A stretch of 64,000 nucleotides of DNA from Pseudomonas botevensis. GTDB taxonomy: Bacteria > Pseudomonadota > Gammaproteobacteria > Pseudomonadales > Pseudomonadaceae. The position numbers and the translations under genes were made by a program. Below the pieces are notes generated by a model. It was given only the letters and a program-made list of their open reading frames with translations. It was not told the DNA's origin and did no database searches. This document shows positions 50,407 through 60,947 of the stretch, one piece after another (the stretch's first letter is position 1; the number at the start of each line of letters is the position of its first letter). The stretch lies in NCBI RefSeq assembly GCF_019145475.1, contig NZ_JAHTKI010000001.1, forward strand, positions 716,162 through 780,161, read 5' to 3'.

Positions 50407-51108
50407 ATGTCGCTGCCCACCTCCCTGACCATCGAATCCGGTCTGCAAGCCGAACAAGACTTGCTGGCCTCGGTCTGTGCCGGCGACGCGGAGTTCGGCC
50501 TGTTGTTCTGGCAGCCCAGCGATCGCGCTCTGGTCATGCCCCGTCGTCTCAATCGTCTGCCGGGTTTCGATCACGCCTGTGAAATCTCCGCCGCTGCCGG
50601 TTGGCCGGTACTGTTGCGGGAAACCGGCGGCGAGCCGGTGCCGCAATCGGCCTCGACCATCAATATCGCGCTGGTCTACGCCCCGCCGCGCAGCGAAGGC
50701 GACCTGAATCGCATCGAAACCGGTTACCGGCGCCTGTGCGATCCGATCTGTCAGTTGCTGGATGAGTTGGGCGGCACTTCGTCGTTGGGGGAAATCGACG
50801 GCGCGTTCTGCGACGGTCGCTTCAACGTCAATCTCGACGGGCGCAAGATGGTCGGCACCGCCCAGCGCTGGCGCCAGAGTCAGGGCGGTCAGCGTCCGGT
50901 GGGGCTGGTACACGGTGCGATGTTGATGGATAACGAGCGTGAGTCGATGGTGGCGGCGGTCAATCGTTTCAACGAAGCCTGCGGCCTGGAGCAGCGGGTG
51001 CGTGCGCAAAGCCACATTGGCCTGCATGAAAAGTTTCCCGCGCCGGATGCGCTGGTGCGTCTGGATGAACTCTTTCGCCAGATGATTGCGCAGATGTTCG
51101 CCGCTTGA
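50407..51108 (+). CDS. Lipoate-protein-ligase-like (BPL/LplA/LipB fold) protein with altered motif
   Basis: A 233-residue protein. The segment RETGGEPVPQ (about 73-82) stands where LplA enzymes have RRxxGGGxVxHD. GRKMVGTAQRW (about 144-154) keeps the Lys of the KxxGxAQR site that binds the acyl-adenylate. The third Gly and the His of the first motif are replaced, so the substrate may not be lipoate; octanoyl or another acyl transfer, or loss of activity, are possible. The name comes from fold motifs only. The start at 50407 suits the family. It stands alone between trpC and vfr. Confidence 0.78.
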   Translation: MSLPTSLTIESGLQAEQDLLASVCAGDAEFGLLFWQPSDRALVMPRRLNRLPGFDHACEISAAAGWPVLLRETGGEPVPQSASTINIALVYAPPRSEGDLNRIETGYRRLCDPICQLLDELGGTSSLGEIDGAFCDGRFNVNLDGRKMVGTAQRWRQSQGGQRPVGLVHGAMLMDNERESMVAAVNRFNEACGLEQRVRAQSHIGLHEKFPAPDALVRLDELFRQMIAQMFAA

Positions 51109-51125
51109 GTCTGCCGGTTTAGGTC

Positions 51126-51770
51126 TCAGCGCGTACCGAAGACCACCATGGTCTTGCCTTTCACATCCACGAGGTTGCGTTCCTCAAGATCCTTGAGCAC
51201 GCGACCGACCATCTCCCGCGAACATCCGACAATCCGCCCGATTTCCTGACGGGTCACCTTGATCTGCATGCCGTCGGGGTGGGTCATGGCGTCTGGCTGT
51301 TTGCACAGCTCTAGCAGGCAGCGCGCCACGCGGCCGGTAACGTCGAAGAACGCCAGGTCGCCGACCTTGCGCGTGGTGTTGCGCAGGCGTTGTGCGATTT
51401 GTCCGCTGAGCACGTAAAGAATGTCTGGATCCTGCTGCGACAATTCGCGGAATTTGGCGTAGCTGATTTCCGCAACCTCGCATTCGACCTTGGCCCGCAC
51501 CCAGGCGCTGCGCTCCTGCTCCTGGCCAGCCTGTTCGAACAGGCCCAGTTCGCCGAAGAAGTCCCCGGCGTTGAGGTAGGCGATGATCATCTCGCGGCCA
51601 TCGTCATCCTCGATCAGGATCGTGACCGAACCCTTGATGATGAAGTACAGCGTGTCCGAGCGGTCTCCGGCGCAAATGATGTTGCTCTTGGCCGCATGGC
51701 GACGGCGCTGACAATGCATCAGCAGCTTGTCGAGGTTCTTGATTTTGGGTGTAGGGGTAATACCAGCCAT
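51126..51770 (-). CDS. vfr: Vfr, cAMP-binding global virulence regulator (CRP family)
   Basis: A 214-residue CRP-type regulator, the exact length of P. aeruginosa Vfr. The cAMP pocket (GELGLFE.., [13 protein letters not shown]) is at about 65-95, and the C-terminal winged HTH ([23 protein letters not shown]) at about 168-192. It binds DNA sites of CRP type with cAMP and controls secretion, quorum sensing and motility genes. It is convergent with the LplA-like gene (17-nt gap) and divergent from the OsmC gene. Confidence 0.95.
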   Translation of the reverse strand: MAGITPTPKIKNLDKLLMHCQRRRHAAKSNIICAGDRSDTLYFIIKGSVTILIEDDDGREMIIAYLNAGDFFGELGLFEQAGQEQERSAWVRAKVECEVAEISYAKFRELSQQDPDILYVLSGQIAQRLRNTTRKVGDLAFFDVTGRVARCLLELCKQPDAMTHPDGMQIKVTRQEIGRIVGCSREMVGRVLKDLEERNLVDVKGKTMVVFGTR

Positions 51771-52007
51771 GGTTGTATCCCGGAAAGACTGCACAGTTAT
51801 GTTTGATTTTTTTATGAGGCGCGGAAGACGATCGCGACCTGAGCTGGCTTGGCGCCAGTGAATTGGCGCCAGCTTAACAGACACTTCCTTGAAGATTCGA
51901 GAAATTACCTACGCCATGAAAGCATAAGTCCTAGGAGCGCCGCTGGCTGTCAGGCCAGAGCCCTGTGCTAAGCTGGCGACCCTTTTTTATACAGTGGAGT
52001 CTCGGCG

Positions 52008-52430
52008 ATGAAGGCACGCATCCAATGGGCTGGCGAAGCCATGTTCCTCGGCGAATCCGGCAGCGGCCATGTCGTGGTCATGGACGGTCCGCCGGACGCC
52101 GGTGGTCGCAACCTGGGTGTCCGCCCGATGGAAATGCTCCTGCTCGGCGTTGGCGGTTGCAGCAATTTCGACGTGGTCAGCATTCTGAAGAAGTCCCGCC
52201 AGGCCGTTGAAAGCTGCGAAGCCTTCCTCGAAGCCGAGCGCGCAACCGAAGACCCGAAGGTGTTCACCAAGATCCACATGCATTTCGTGGTCAAGGGCCG
52301 TGGCCTGAAAGAAGCCCAGGTCAAACGCGCCATCGAGCTCTCCGCCGAGAAATATTGCTCGGCCTCGATCATGCTCGGCGCGGCCGGCGTGGCGATCACC
52401 CACGACTACGAAATCGTCGAACTCGGTTGA
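52008..52430 (+). CDS. OsmC/Ohr-family thiol protein
   Basis: A 140-residue OsmC-fold protein. The two redox cysteines are C51 (GVGGCSNFDVVSIL) and C117 (EKYCSASIML), the layout used by OsmC/Ohr peroxidases to reduce organic hydroperoxides. Which of the sub-families it belongs to cannot be told here; the YhfA-like branch is likeliest because of the NFDVVSIL segment. It is divergent from vfr over 237 nt. Confidence 0.88.
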   Translation: MKARIQWAGEAMFLGESGSGHVVVMDGPPDAGGRNLGVRPMEMLLLGVGGCSNFDVVSILKKSRQAVESCEAFLEAERATEDPKVFTKIHMHFVVKGRGLKEAQVKRAIELSAEKYCSASIMLGAAGVAITHDYEIVELG

Positions 52431-52667
52431 ACCGACATTCAACTATCATAAAAGCAGTGCAGACTCTGGCGATCCCCCGCTGACGTCTGCATAATGCGCC
52501 ACTTTTTTCAGGGCAGTGATCGGTCAGCCGACAGGTCAGCCGCCTGAACAGATAACCAAAATCGCCATCGCGAAGAGGTGTTAACCGTCCTACGCAGGTG
52601 CGTCGTTCGCACTTGACGGGCATGCTTGATCACGCGGCCATGCCGCATACATAGAGAGTTTTTAACG

Positions 52668-53462
52668 GTGAAAAGCAAACTCAAGCTCCACGGGTTCAAT
52701 AACCTGACAAAGACCTTGAGCTTCAACATCTATGACATCTGCTACGCGGAAACCCCGCAAGACCAGCAGGCCTACGTCGAGTACATCAACCAAGAGTACA
52801 ACGCCGAACGCCTGACGCAGATCCTCACGGAAGTTGTCGAAATCATTGGTGCCAACATTCTGAACATTGCCAGTCAGAACTATGAGCCTCAGGGTGCCAG
52901 CGTCACGATTCTGATCTCTGAAGAACCGGTCACCCCGACCGAAAGCCAGATCGAAGAGTCTCCTGGTCCACTGCCCGAAATCATCCTGGCCCACCTCGAC
53001 AAGAGCCACATCACGGTGCATACCTACCCGGAAATCCATCCGGACGCCGGTATTGCAACCTTCCGTGTGGATATCGACGTTTCGACCTGTGGCGTCATTT
53101 CACCGCTCAAAGCGCTCAACTTCCTGATTCACCAGTTCGATTCGGACATCGTGACCGTGGATTACCGTGTGCGCGGCTTTACCCGTGATGTTGAAGGCAA
53201 CAAGCACTTCATCGACCACGAGATCAACTCGATCCAGAACTACCTTTCCGACGACACTCGCGACGCGTATCAGATGACCGACGTGAACGTGTACCAGGAA
53301 AACCTGTTCCACACCAAAATGCTGCTGAAGAACTTCGAACTGGACAACTACCTGTTCGGCGACGCCACCAGCAACCTGTCTACCGAGCAGCGCGCTCAGG
53401 TGACCGAGCGTGTGAAACACGAAATGCTGGAAATCTTCTACGCACGCAATATGCCGAGCTAA
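52668..53462 (+). CDS. speD: S-adenosylmethionine decarboxylase proenzyme
   Basis: A 264-residue class 1 AdoMetDC of the gammaproteobacterial type. The self-cleavage site is K112-S113 in [13 protein letters not shown]; Ser113 becomes the pyruvoyl cofactor at the start of the alpha chain. It supplies aminopropyl groups for spermidine. The start is GTG at 52668; the frame continues upstream to an ATG but the family begins (M)[13 protein letters not shown] strong terminator follows. Confidence 0.95.
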   Translation: MKSKLKLHGFNNLTKTLSFNIYDICYAETPQDQQAYVEYINQEYNAERLTQILTEVVEIIGANILNIASQNYEPQGASVTILISEEPVTPTESQIEESPGPLPEIILAHLDKSHITVHTYPEIHPDAGIATFRVDIDVSTCGVISPLKALNFLIHQFDSDIVTVDYRVRGFTRDVEGNKHFIDHEINSIQNYLSDDTRDAYQMTDVNVYQENLFHTKMLLKNFELDNYLFGDATSNLSTEQRAQVTERVKHEMLEIFYARNMPS

Positions 53463-53475
53463 GAAGTCCGGGCAC

Positions 53476-53503
53476 AAAAAAGGCGACTTCGGTCGCCTTT
53501 TTT
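53476..53503. terminator. Terminator after speD
   Basis: AAAAAAGGCGAC-TTCG-GTCGCCTTTTTT is a perfect 12-bp stem with UUCG loop. It has A and T runs on both sides and so can serve speD and the convergent coq7 transcript. Confidence 0.95.
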
Positions 53504-53508
53504 CATGT

Positions 53509-53545
53509 CTGCTCCCCCACGGTGGGAGCAGACTCGCCCGTGAAG
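53509..53545. repeat. Single REP-like unit between speD and coq7
   Basis: A REP half ending GGGAGCAGACTCGCCCGTGA directly follows the speD terminator, with a short GGGAGCAG/CTGCTCCC dyad. It is more diverged than the REPINs elsewhere in the window. Confidence 0.65.
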
Positions 53546-53553
53546 AGGCCCTG

Positions 53554-54201
53554 TCAGATCCGGTAAGTGCTCTTGGTCATCACTTTAGCCAACAGACTCA
53601 TACCGAACTTCACCGGTGCAGGAAAGCGGAAACCGCCGGCATCCAGCGCACTTTCCGCGTGATGTTCCTCATCGATGCGCATCTGCTCCAGAATCGCCCG
53701 GGACTTCTCGTCCTCGGCTGGCAGTTGCTCCAGATGCTCATTCAGGTGTTTGCACACCTGATGTTCGGTGGCCGCGACGAAACCGAGGCTGACCTTGTCA
53801 CTGATCAGTCCGGCCACGGCACCGATGCCGAAGGACATGCCGTAGAACAGCGGGTTGAGCACGCTGGTGTGGCTGCCCAACTGGTGAATGCGTTGTTCGC
53901 ACCAGACCAGATGGTCGATTTCTTCTTCGGCCGCATGCTCCATGGCTTCGCGCACCTGGGGCAGCTTGGCGGTCAAGGCCTGGCCCTGGTACAGCGCCTG
54001 GGCACAGACTTCACCGGTGTGGTTGATGCGCATCAGGCCAGCAACGTGGCGGGTGTCTTCATCGCTCATTTGCACATCGGGCTGCACGATGGCCGGCGAC
54101 GGACGGTACGGCTGGCCGCTGAAGGGCAGCAGGGTACGCATCGCGGCATCGGCTTGCAGCAGAAGGCGGTCAATCGGCGAGTAGTGACGTTGGGTAGTCA
54201 T
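53554..54201 (-). CDS. coq7: Demethoxyubiquinone hydroxylase (Coq7 type)
   Basis: A 215-residue di-iron carboxylate protein. Ligand sets are visible as NHTGEV, EEIDHL and the C-terminal EExxH (DEEHH). Coq7 performs the C6 hydroxylation in ubiquinone synthesis in bacteria that lack UbiF. The start at 54199-54201 (MTTQRHYSP) is chosen by family length; the frame upstream is open. It is the last gene of a loose minus-strand run that begins at hemJ. Confidence 0.93.
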   Translation of the reverse strand: MTTQRHYSPIDRLLLQADAAMRTLLPFSGQPYRPSPAIVQPDVQMSDEDTRHVAGLMRINHTGEVCAQALYQGQALTAKLPQVREAMEHAAEEEIDHLVWCEQRIHQLGSHTSVLNPLFYGMSFGIGAVAGLISDKVSLGFVAATEHQVCKHLNEHLEQLPAEDEKSRAILEQMRIDEEHHAESALDAGGFRFPAPVKFGMSLLAKVMTKSTYRI

Positions 54202-54290
54202 GCTGACCTCCGGGAGGAATCTCGGCGGCCAGTTTAACCGAATCGGCCGGCGGAAGGTTTGCGCTGGGTCATTTCCCGCGCGGCCATGCT

Positions 54291-54317
54291 GTTGCGGGAG
54301 CGGGCCTGCTCGCGAAA
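54291..54317. repeat. REP unit between the HIT gene and coq7
   Basis: A REP copy (GCGGGAGCGGGCCTGCTCGC core) with only a degenerate partner about 30 nt away (CGCTCCCAC). Confidence 0.7.
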
Positions 54318-54354
54318 GCGGAGTTTCCGGCACACCAGCGCTCCCACGGACGGA

Positions 54355-54693
54355 TCAGCCCGGCGGCCAGTTCATCTGGCGCTGTCCAAGGACATGCATA
54401 TGAATGTGGTAGACGGTCTGTCCACCTTTTTCATTGCAGTTCATCACCACCCGGAAACCTTCCTCGCAACCCAGCTCCAGCGCCAGGCGTTGAGCGGTGA
54501 ACAGAATGTGTCCGGCCAGGGCCTTGTCGTCCTCGGTCAGATCATTGAGGGTGCGCACCGGTTTTTTCGGGATCACCAGAAAATGCACCGGTGCCTGTGG
54601 GGCGATGTCGTGGAACGCCAGAACCTGGTCGTCCTCGTAAATGATCCTGGCCGGGATTTCCCGGTTGATGATCTTGGTGAACAGAGTATCCAC
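54355..54693 (-). CDS. HIT-family nucleotide-binding protein (HinT-like)
   Basis: A 112-residue histidine-triad protein with the HxHxH motif in YHIHMHVLG near the C-terminus and the conserved IINREIPARIIYEDD start. HIT proteins hydrolyse AMP-linked phosphoramidates or related nucleotides. The start is GTG at 54691-54693 with GGAGA 9 nt upstream; the frame runs further upstream without support. The natural substrate is unknown. Confidence 0.9.
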   Translation of the reverse strand: MDTLFTKIINREIPARIIYEDDQVLAFHDIAPQAPVHFLVIPKKPVRTLNDLTEDDKALAGHILFTAQRLALELGCEEGFRVVMNCNEKGGQTVYHIHMHVLGQRQMNWPPG

Positions 54694-54772
54694 TGCTGTT
54701 TTCTCCGTTGTTTGGGCAGGCCTGAGTGTACTCATGGGAAATTGCCCCGCCCAGTGTTTTACCGTTGGCCGT

Positions 54773-55561
54773 TCAGCGCGGGCAGTAAGCCTTGTTGACC
54801 ATGCCGACCACGGTGCGATTGAGCCAGCGCGATCCGAGCCGTGGCAAAAAGGCGAACCAGCGGTTCGTCCGGCCGGGGATGATGATCGCGCGGTTTTTTT
54901 CCAGGGCGCGCACGGTATACAGCGCGACCTCCTCAGGAGTCATCATCAGTCTGCTGGCGTTGAGTTTGTCGTTATCCAGTTGTGCGGTGCGAAAGAAACC
55001 CGTGCGGGTCGGGCCGGGGCAAAGCACCGAAACCTTTACCGCGCATTTTTTCAGCTCTACCCGCAGTGCCTCGGAAAAGTGCAGCACGTAAGCCTTGCTC
55101 GCGTAGTAGGTGCTCATCCATGGGCCGGGGTTGAACGCTGCGACGGAGGCGACATTGAGAATCTGTCCGCCCCCCTGCAGCGCCATGCTGTTGCCAATCG
55201 CATGGCACAGACGGGTGAGCGCGAGGATGTTCACTTCGATCAGGTCTTGCTCGGTCATCCAGTCCTGGGCCAGGAACGGGCCGCAAGTGCCAATGCCGGC
55301 GCAGTTCACCAGCAGATCGATCTGCCGGTCACCTTCTTCCAGTTCCAGTAAGAAGCCGGACAGGCGCAGCGGTTCACCGAGGTCGCAGGCGCGGAACAGA
55401 ACCTCCACGCCGAAGCGCTGGGTCAGTTCAATCGCGATGCTTTCCAGCTGATCACGCTGTCGGGCCACCAGAATCAGGCTGCGACCCCGGCGAGCCAGGG
55501 CTTCGGCCATGGCCAGGCCGATGCCGCTGGAGGCGCCGGTGATCAGAGCGTAACGGGTCAT
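54773..55561 (-). CDS. Short-chain dehydrogenase/reductase
   Basis: A 262-residue classical SDR. The cofactor loop TGASSGIG is near residues 8-15, the catalytic YxxxK is YYASK, and NVASVA supplies the catalytic Ser. The Arg-rich turn after the first helix (ARRGRSLILVARQRD) favours NADP(H). The C-terminal segment is hydrophobic and basic, as in DltE/YqjQ-like members. The substrate is not known. Confidence 0.87.
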   Translation of the reverse strand: MTRYALITGASSGIGLAMAEALARRGRSLILVARQRDQLESIAIELTQRFGVEVLFRACDLGEPLRLSGFLLELEEGDRQIDLLVNCAGIGTCGPFLAQDWMTEQDLIEVNILALTRLCHAIGNSMALQGGGQILNVASVAAFNPGPWMSTYYASKAYVLHFSEALRVELKKCAVKVSVLCPGPTRTGFFRTAQLDNDKLNASRLMMTPEEVALYTVRALEKNRAIIIPGRTNRWFAFLPRLGSRWLNRTVVGMVNKAYCPR

Positions 55562-55622
55562 GCAATTCTCCATCGCAACAGCTCCGCGTCGTCGACGCAG
55601 GTGTCGCGACGGGGAGCGCTGT

Positions 55623-56573
55623 TCATTCTTTCGCAGAGTCTACAGGGGCCTGGGCCTCTTCGGCTGCATCGGCTGCCGAATCCACTGCCGGCTCGACCTC
55701 GACGTCAATCTCGTCGGTGGTCACCGAGCCGCTTTCGTAGCTGCTTTCCAGGCTGCTTTCATATTCCTGCTGGATCGCCGAGATCCCGCCGACCATCGCG
55801 CCGACAAAGAACAATCCGATCACCACAATCCACAACGAGCACAGCACCTTGACCGCCGTGCTGTTGGGGGGAGGCGGCGCCCCGTAGCGGTTGGCGCCGG
55901 TGGTGCCGGGCATGATCATCATTACCAGCGGGAAAAAGCTGCCCACGAACGGCACGAGGTTCAGCAGCCAGAGCCAGCCCGACCAGCCGATGTCGTGCAG
56001 GCGCTGAACGCTGAACAGGATGCTGACGATCATGAAGGCCAGGAACAGGAAGAAGGCAACGATGCCGCCAATGATCAGGCCGGCTGTCGAGTCGGTGCTG
56101 ACCAGACCAAGGCCGATGAGTGCGAACACCCCGACAATGGGCATGGCCACCAGGCTCAAGACCATGGACCACGCGAGAAAGCGCAGTCGACCGATACGCC
56201 CGTCGACACCGAACGGCTTGAGCGCGGCGAACTCCGGCAGATTCTCGCCGACCCGGGCGCGAGGCGGGGCATAGGGGGAGTCCGGTTCGGCGACGGCCGC
56301 CGAATGTTCCTGCACGTCCGACAGGTTCAGCTCAATGACCGTTTCCGGTTCGATCCGGGCGTCGATCCCGGTCTTGCTCAGTGCCTGGAGATAGGTCTGA
56401 GCATCGTTGTGCGACAGGTCACGCTTGAGCGCGACCGTGCTGCCATTGAACAGGCGCTCGATGGCGGCGACGTCGCTTTTGAACAGCTCGGCCAGATTGA
56501 ACTTGGCGCTGGTGATATCGACACCGTGCTGTAATGCACCGTCGAAAACGATTTTGTAGCGGGGGTCGCTCAT
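55623..56573 (-). CDS. DUF805 membrane protein with an extra N-terminal soluble domain
   Basis: A 316-residue protein. The DUF805 core at about 125-265 has GRIGRLRFLAWS, four hydrophobic segments and the RLHDIGWSGW signature. Residues 1-75 form a separate soluble module with alternating hydrophobic residues, followed by a Pro-rich linker; the C-terminal 45 residues are strongly acidic. Most DUF805 proteins consist of the core alone. I do not know a function for either part. Confidence 0.82.
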   Translation of the reverse strand: MSDPRYKIVFDGALQHGVDITSAKFNLAELFKSDVAAIERLFNGSTVALKRDLSHNDAQTYLQALSKTGIDARIEPETVIELNLSDVQEHSAAVAEPDSPYAPPRARVGENLPEFAALKPFGVDGRIGRLRFLAWSMVLSLVAMPIVGVFALIGLGLVSTDSTAGLIIGGIVAFFLFLAFMIVSILFSVQRLHDIGWSGWLWLLNLVPFVGSFFPLVMMIMPGTTGANRYGAPPPPNSTAVKVLCSLWIVVIGLFFVGAMVGGISAIQQEYESSLESSYESGSVTTDEIDVEVEPAVDSAADAAEEAQAPVDSAKE

Positions 56574-56660
56574 GGCCGAGGCATCCTTGTCGCGAATTCA
56601 GTTGGAAAGTGTTGCAGTCAATCAGTGTAAGGCCGGCCGGGTCGAAACCGGCCGGTTTTA

Positions 56661-57629
56661 TCAGCGTGGCCAGCGTTTCGGCAGTTCGGTCGCGCGAGCC
56701 AGCGCCTGGCGGTACTCGGTGTCGAGGCGTGCAACCAGCTGATCGACACTTGGCAGATCATCGATATCCCCCACGCCCTGACCGGCGGACCACACGGTTT
56801 TCCAGGCTTTGGCTTCATCGTTGATCGGTTTGAGCTTGTCACCGAAGTTCACTTCGCCCTTGCCCTGCAGCGCGGCCATATCGAAACCGGCGGCTTCCAG
56901 GCTCTGGCGCATGAAACTGGCCGGTACTCCAGACACGGCAGGAGTATGAATGATGTCGGCGGCTTTGGCAGTCAGCAGCATCTCTTTGTAGGCGTCAGGC
57001 GCATGACTTTCGGTGGTGCCGATAAATCGCGTGCCGAAGTAGGCCAAATCCGCACCGAGCAGCTGCGCGGCGAGAATCTCATGGCCGTGGTTCAAACATC
57101 CTGCAAGCAGCAGGGTCTTGTCGAAGAACTGACGGATTTCGGCGATCAGCGAAAACGGGCTCCAGGTGCCGGCATGACCGCCGGCGCCGGCCGCGACGGC
57201 GATCAAGCCATCGACGCCGGCCTGAGCTGCCTTTTCCGCATGGCGGCGGGTGGTCACATCATGGAACACCAGGCCGCCATAGCTGTGTACGGCATCCACC
57301 ACTTCTTTCACCGCACCGAGGCTGGTGATGACAATCGGTACTTTGTGCTCGACGCAGATGTTCAGGTCCGCCTGCAAGCGCGGGTTGCTGTTGTGAACGA
57401 TAAGGTTCACTGCATACGGTGCCGGGTTGTCCAGCGTCGCCAGTCCCGCCTCGATCTGTTCCAGCCAGGCCTTGAAGCCGCTGCTTTCGCGCTGGTTCAG
57501 CGCCGGGAAGCTGCCGACCACACCGTTTCGGCAGCAGGCGAGCACCAGTTCCGGGTTGGAAATCAAAAACATCGGCGCCGCCACAACGGGCAGGCGCAGA
57601 CGTTGATCGAGCAGAGCGGGCAGCGACAT
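56661..57629 (-). CDS. Nitronate monooxygenase-type FMN enzyme
   Basis: A 322-residue TIM-barrel flavoprotein of the NMO/2-nitropropane dioxygenase family. APMFLISNPELVLA is at the N-terminus, the FMN-phosphate GAGGHAG segment lies mid-protein, and AAQLLGADLAYFGTRFIGTTES follows. It probably oxidises propionate-3-nitronate or similar nitronates with O2. It lies 33 nt downstream of hemJ. The class assignment is firm, the substrate is not. Confidence 0.87.
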   Translation of the reverse strand: MSLPALLDQRLRLPVVAAPMFLISNPELVLACCRNGVVGSFPALNQRESSGFKAWLEQIEAGLATLDNPAPYAVNLIVHNSNPRLQADLNICVEHKVPIVITSLGAVKEVVDAVHSYGGLVFHDVTTRRHAEKAAQAGVDGLIAVAAGAGGHAGTWSPFSLIAEIRQFFDKTLLLAGCLNHGHEILAAQLLGADLAYFGTRFIGTTESHAPDAYKEMLLTAKAADIIHTPAVSGVPASFMRQSLEAAGFDMAALQGKGEVNFGDKLKPINDEAKAWKTVWSAGQGVGDIDDLPSVDQLVARLDTEYRQALARATELPKRWPR

Positions 57630-57662
57630 TGGAAGTCCCCCTGTCAGTTGTGTCTGTTTGAG

Positions 57663-58091
57663 TTAGAACGGTTTGACCACGACCAGAATTACGATCGCCA
57701 GTAATATCAGAACCGGCACCTCATTGAACCAGCGGTAAAAGACATGGCTGCGGGTGTTCTCGCCACGGGCGAAGCGTTTTACCTGCGCACCGCACATATG
57801 GTGATAGCCGATCAGCAGGACGACCAGGGTCAGTTTGGCGTGTATCCAGCCGCCCTGGCTGAAGATGCCCGGATTGAGGTAGATCAGCCAGCCACCGAAG
57901 ATCAGCGTGGCGATCATCGCCGGCCCCATGATGCCGCGATACAACTTGCGCTCCATGATGCTGAACCGCTCTTTGCTGACGGAGTCCTCGCTTTGCGCGT
58001 GATAAACGAACAGACGAGGCAGGTAGAACAGTCCGGCGAACCAGCAGACGACGCTGACGATATGAAACGCTTTGAGCCACAGATAGAGCAT
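57663..58091 (-). CDS. hemJ: Protoporphyrinogen oxidase HemJ (UPF0093/CopD-like)
   Basis: A 142-residue protein with four membrane helices. Conserved H10 (KAFHI) and the ERKLYRG segment (K49) match the HemJ family, which oxidises protoporphyrinogen IX in bacteria without HemG/HemY. It was formerly labelled as a hypothetical or CopD-like protein. It is divergent from argC across 135 nt. Confidence 0.85.
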   Translation of the reverse strand: MLYLWLKAFHIVSVVCWFAGLFYLPRLFVYHAQSEDSVSKERFSIMERKLYRGIMGPAMIATLIFGGWLIYLNPGIFSQGGWIHAKLTLVVLLIGYHHMCGAQVKRFARGENTRSHVFYRWFNEVPVLILLAIVILVVVKPF

Positions 58092-58226
58092 TTTTTGTTA
58101 TCCCAGGATTCACGGTAGCCGGGATAGTAGAGGCTTGAGCGTCCGCACGTCACCTTGACGGTTGTCGCAGGGGCGCGTGGCCCCTATTATCGACGGCTTT
58201 CCAGTGGGTTCGTTGAGGGCAGGTTT

Positions 58227-59261
58227 ATGGTCAAGGTCGGTATCGTCGGCGGCACGGGTTACACCGGTGTCGAACTGCTGCGTCTGTTGGCACAGCATCC
58301 ACAGGCAGAGGTGGTGGTCATCACTTCCCGATCCGAGGCCGGTCTGGCCGTGGCTGACATGTACCCGAACCTGCGCGGCCACTACGACGGCCTGGCGTTC
58401 AGCGTGCCGGACATCAAGACCCTGGGCGCCTGCGACGTGGTGTTCTTCGCCACTCCGCATGGCGTTGCCCACGCCCTGGCCGGCGAATTACTGGCGGCGG
58501 GCACCAAGGTCATCGACCTGTCGGCCGACTTCCGTCTGCAGGACGCCGATGAATGGGCCAAGTGGTACAACCAGCCGCACGGCGCTCCGGAGTTGCTGGA
58601 CGAGGCGGTCTACGGTCTGCCTGAAGTCAATCGCGAACAGATCAAGAAAGCCCGTCTGATCGCGGTGCCGGGTTGCTACCCGACGGCGACTCAGCTGGGC
58701 TTCCTGCCGTTGCTCGAAGCCGGCCTGGCTGACACCTCCCGCCTGATTGCCGACTGCAAGTCCGGTGTCAGCGGCGCCGGTCGTGGCGCTTCTGTAGGTT
58801 CGCTGTACTCCGAGACGTCGGAAAGCATGAAGGCTTACGCGGTGAAAGGTCACCGTCATCTGCCGGAAATCCGCCAGGGACTGCGCCGCGCGGCGGGCAA
58901 GGATGTCGGTCTGACGTTCGTGCCGCATCTGACGCCGATGATCCGTGGCATTCACTCCACGCTGTACGCAACCGTGGTCGACCGTTCGGTGGATCTGCAA
59001 GCGCTGTTCGAAAAGCGTTATGCCAACGAGCCGTTCGTCGACGTGATGCCTGCCGGCAGCCATCCTGAAACCCGTAGCGTGCGCGGTGCCAACGTCTGCC
59101 GCATCGCCGTACATCGTCCGCAGGATGGTGATCTGGTGGTGGTGTTGTCGGTGATCGACAATCTGGTGAAAGGTGCTTCGGGTCAGGCGGTGCAGAACCT
59201 GAACATTCTGTTCGGGCTGGATGAGCGTCTGGGGCTGTCCCACGCCGGCATGCTGCCGTAA
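58227..59261 (+). CDS. argC: N-acetyl-gamma-glutamyl-phosphate reductase
   Basis: A 344-residue enzyme (long ArgC class). NADP loop GGTGYTG is at 8-14 and the catalytic C150 in [16 protein letters not shown] and the late HxxE/His segment PHLTPM are also present. It reduces N-acetylglutamyl phosphate in arginine synthesis. The ATG at 58227 fits the family; the frame is open upstream. Confidence 0.97.
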   Translation: MVKVGIVGGTGYTGVELLRLLAQHPQAEVVVITSRSEAGLAVADMYPNLRGHYDGLAFSVPDIKTLGACDVVFFATPHGVAHALAGELLAAGTKVIDLSADFRLQDADEWAKWYNQPHGAPELLDEAVYGLPEVNREQIKKARLIAVPGCYPTATQLGFLPLLEAGLADTSRLIADCKSGVSGAGRGASVGSLYSETSESMKAYAVKGHRHLPEIRQGLRRAAGKDVGLTFVPHLTPMIRGIHSTLYATVVDRSVDLQALFEKRYANEPFVDVMPAGSHPETRSVRGANVCRIAVHRPQDGDLVVVLSVIDNLVKGASGQAVQNLNILFGLDERLGLSHAGMLP

Positions 59262-59279
59262 CACGGTATTGCGCACAGC

Positions 59280-59306
59280 AAAAAGGCCCGTTGAACGGGC
59301 CTTTTT
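59280..59306 (+). terminator. Terminator of argC
   Basis: A perfect stem AAAAAGGCCCG / CGGGCCTTTTT around TTGAA, 18 nt after the argC stop, ends in a T run. Confidence 0.93.
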
Positions 59307-59347
59307 GCTTTCTGTCCGGATGATCGGCTTATTGATATACCGTAACA

Positions 59348-59400
59348 ATAGTTGACCGATTTTCTAGGACAAGCGGATAATGCGCGTCATCACGCATTAT
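59348..59400 (+). promoter_or_regulatory. erpA promoter with IscR-like site and a dyad over the -10
   Basis: TTGACC (59352-59357) and GATAAT (59376-59381) form a -35/-10 pair with 18-nt spacing. ATAGTTGACC and the bases that follow (59348-59372) agree with about 18 of 25 positions of the E. coli type 1 IscR consensus as I remember it. An 8-bp perfect inverted repeat, ATAATGCG (59377-59384) and CGCATTAT (59393-59400), overlaps the -10 and the start site. Confidence 0.5.
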
Positions 59401-59428
59401 GGCGGCGTAACGCCGGGAGATAGTCAGC

Positions 59429-59779
59429 ATGAGCGTCGAATCCTTCACCCCCACGGCTTTGCAATTCACCCAGGGTGCCGCGCACAAGGTGAAGAGCCTG
59501 GTCGATGAAGAGGGGAATGATCGCTTGAAGCTGCGCGTATTCGTTACGGGCGGCGGTTGTTCAGGTTTTCAGTACGGTTTCACTTTCGATGAAGATGTGG
59601 CCGAAGACGACACCATCGTCGAGCGCGAAGGCGTGAGCCTGGTGGTCGACCCAATGAGTTTCCAGTACCTGGCCGGTGCCGAGGTCGATTATCAGGAAGG
59701 TCTGGAAGGTTCGCGCTTCGTGATCAAGAACCCGAACGCCACCACGACCTGTGGTTGCGGCTCTTCGTTCTCGATCTGA
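59429..59779 (+). CDS. erpA: Iron-sulfur cluster insertion protein ErpA
   Basis: A 116-residue A-type carrier. The three cluster cysteines are one in [11 protein letters not shown] and two in [10 protein letters not shown] at the C-terminus. ErpA passes Fe-S clusters to targets such as IspG/IspH, which makes it essential in many bacteria. A GGGAG ribosome site precedes the ATG. A small hairpin (GGCGTAACGCC) lies just before it. Confidence 0.96.
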   Translation: MSVESFTPTALQFTQGAAHKVKSLVDEEGNDRLKLRVFVTGGGCSGFQYGFTFDEDVAEDDTIVEREGVSLVVDPMSFQYLAGAEVDYQEGLEGSRFVIKNPNATTTCGCGSSFSI

Positions 59780-59800
59780 TCGCACTTCACGGCAGATAAC

Positions 59801-59836
59801 AAAACGCCGCAGGGCCTTACGGTTCTGCGGCGTTTT
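59801..59836. terminator. Terminator between erpA and anmK
   Basis: A perfect 12-bp stem AAAACGCCGCAG / CTGCGGCGTTTT with a 12-nt loop lies between the two convergent stops and works on either strand. Confidence 0.92.
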
Positions 59837-59852
59837 GCTGTGTGCGGTTTTG

Positions 59853-60947
<1,095 letters not shown>

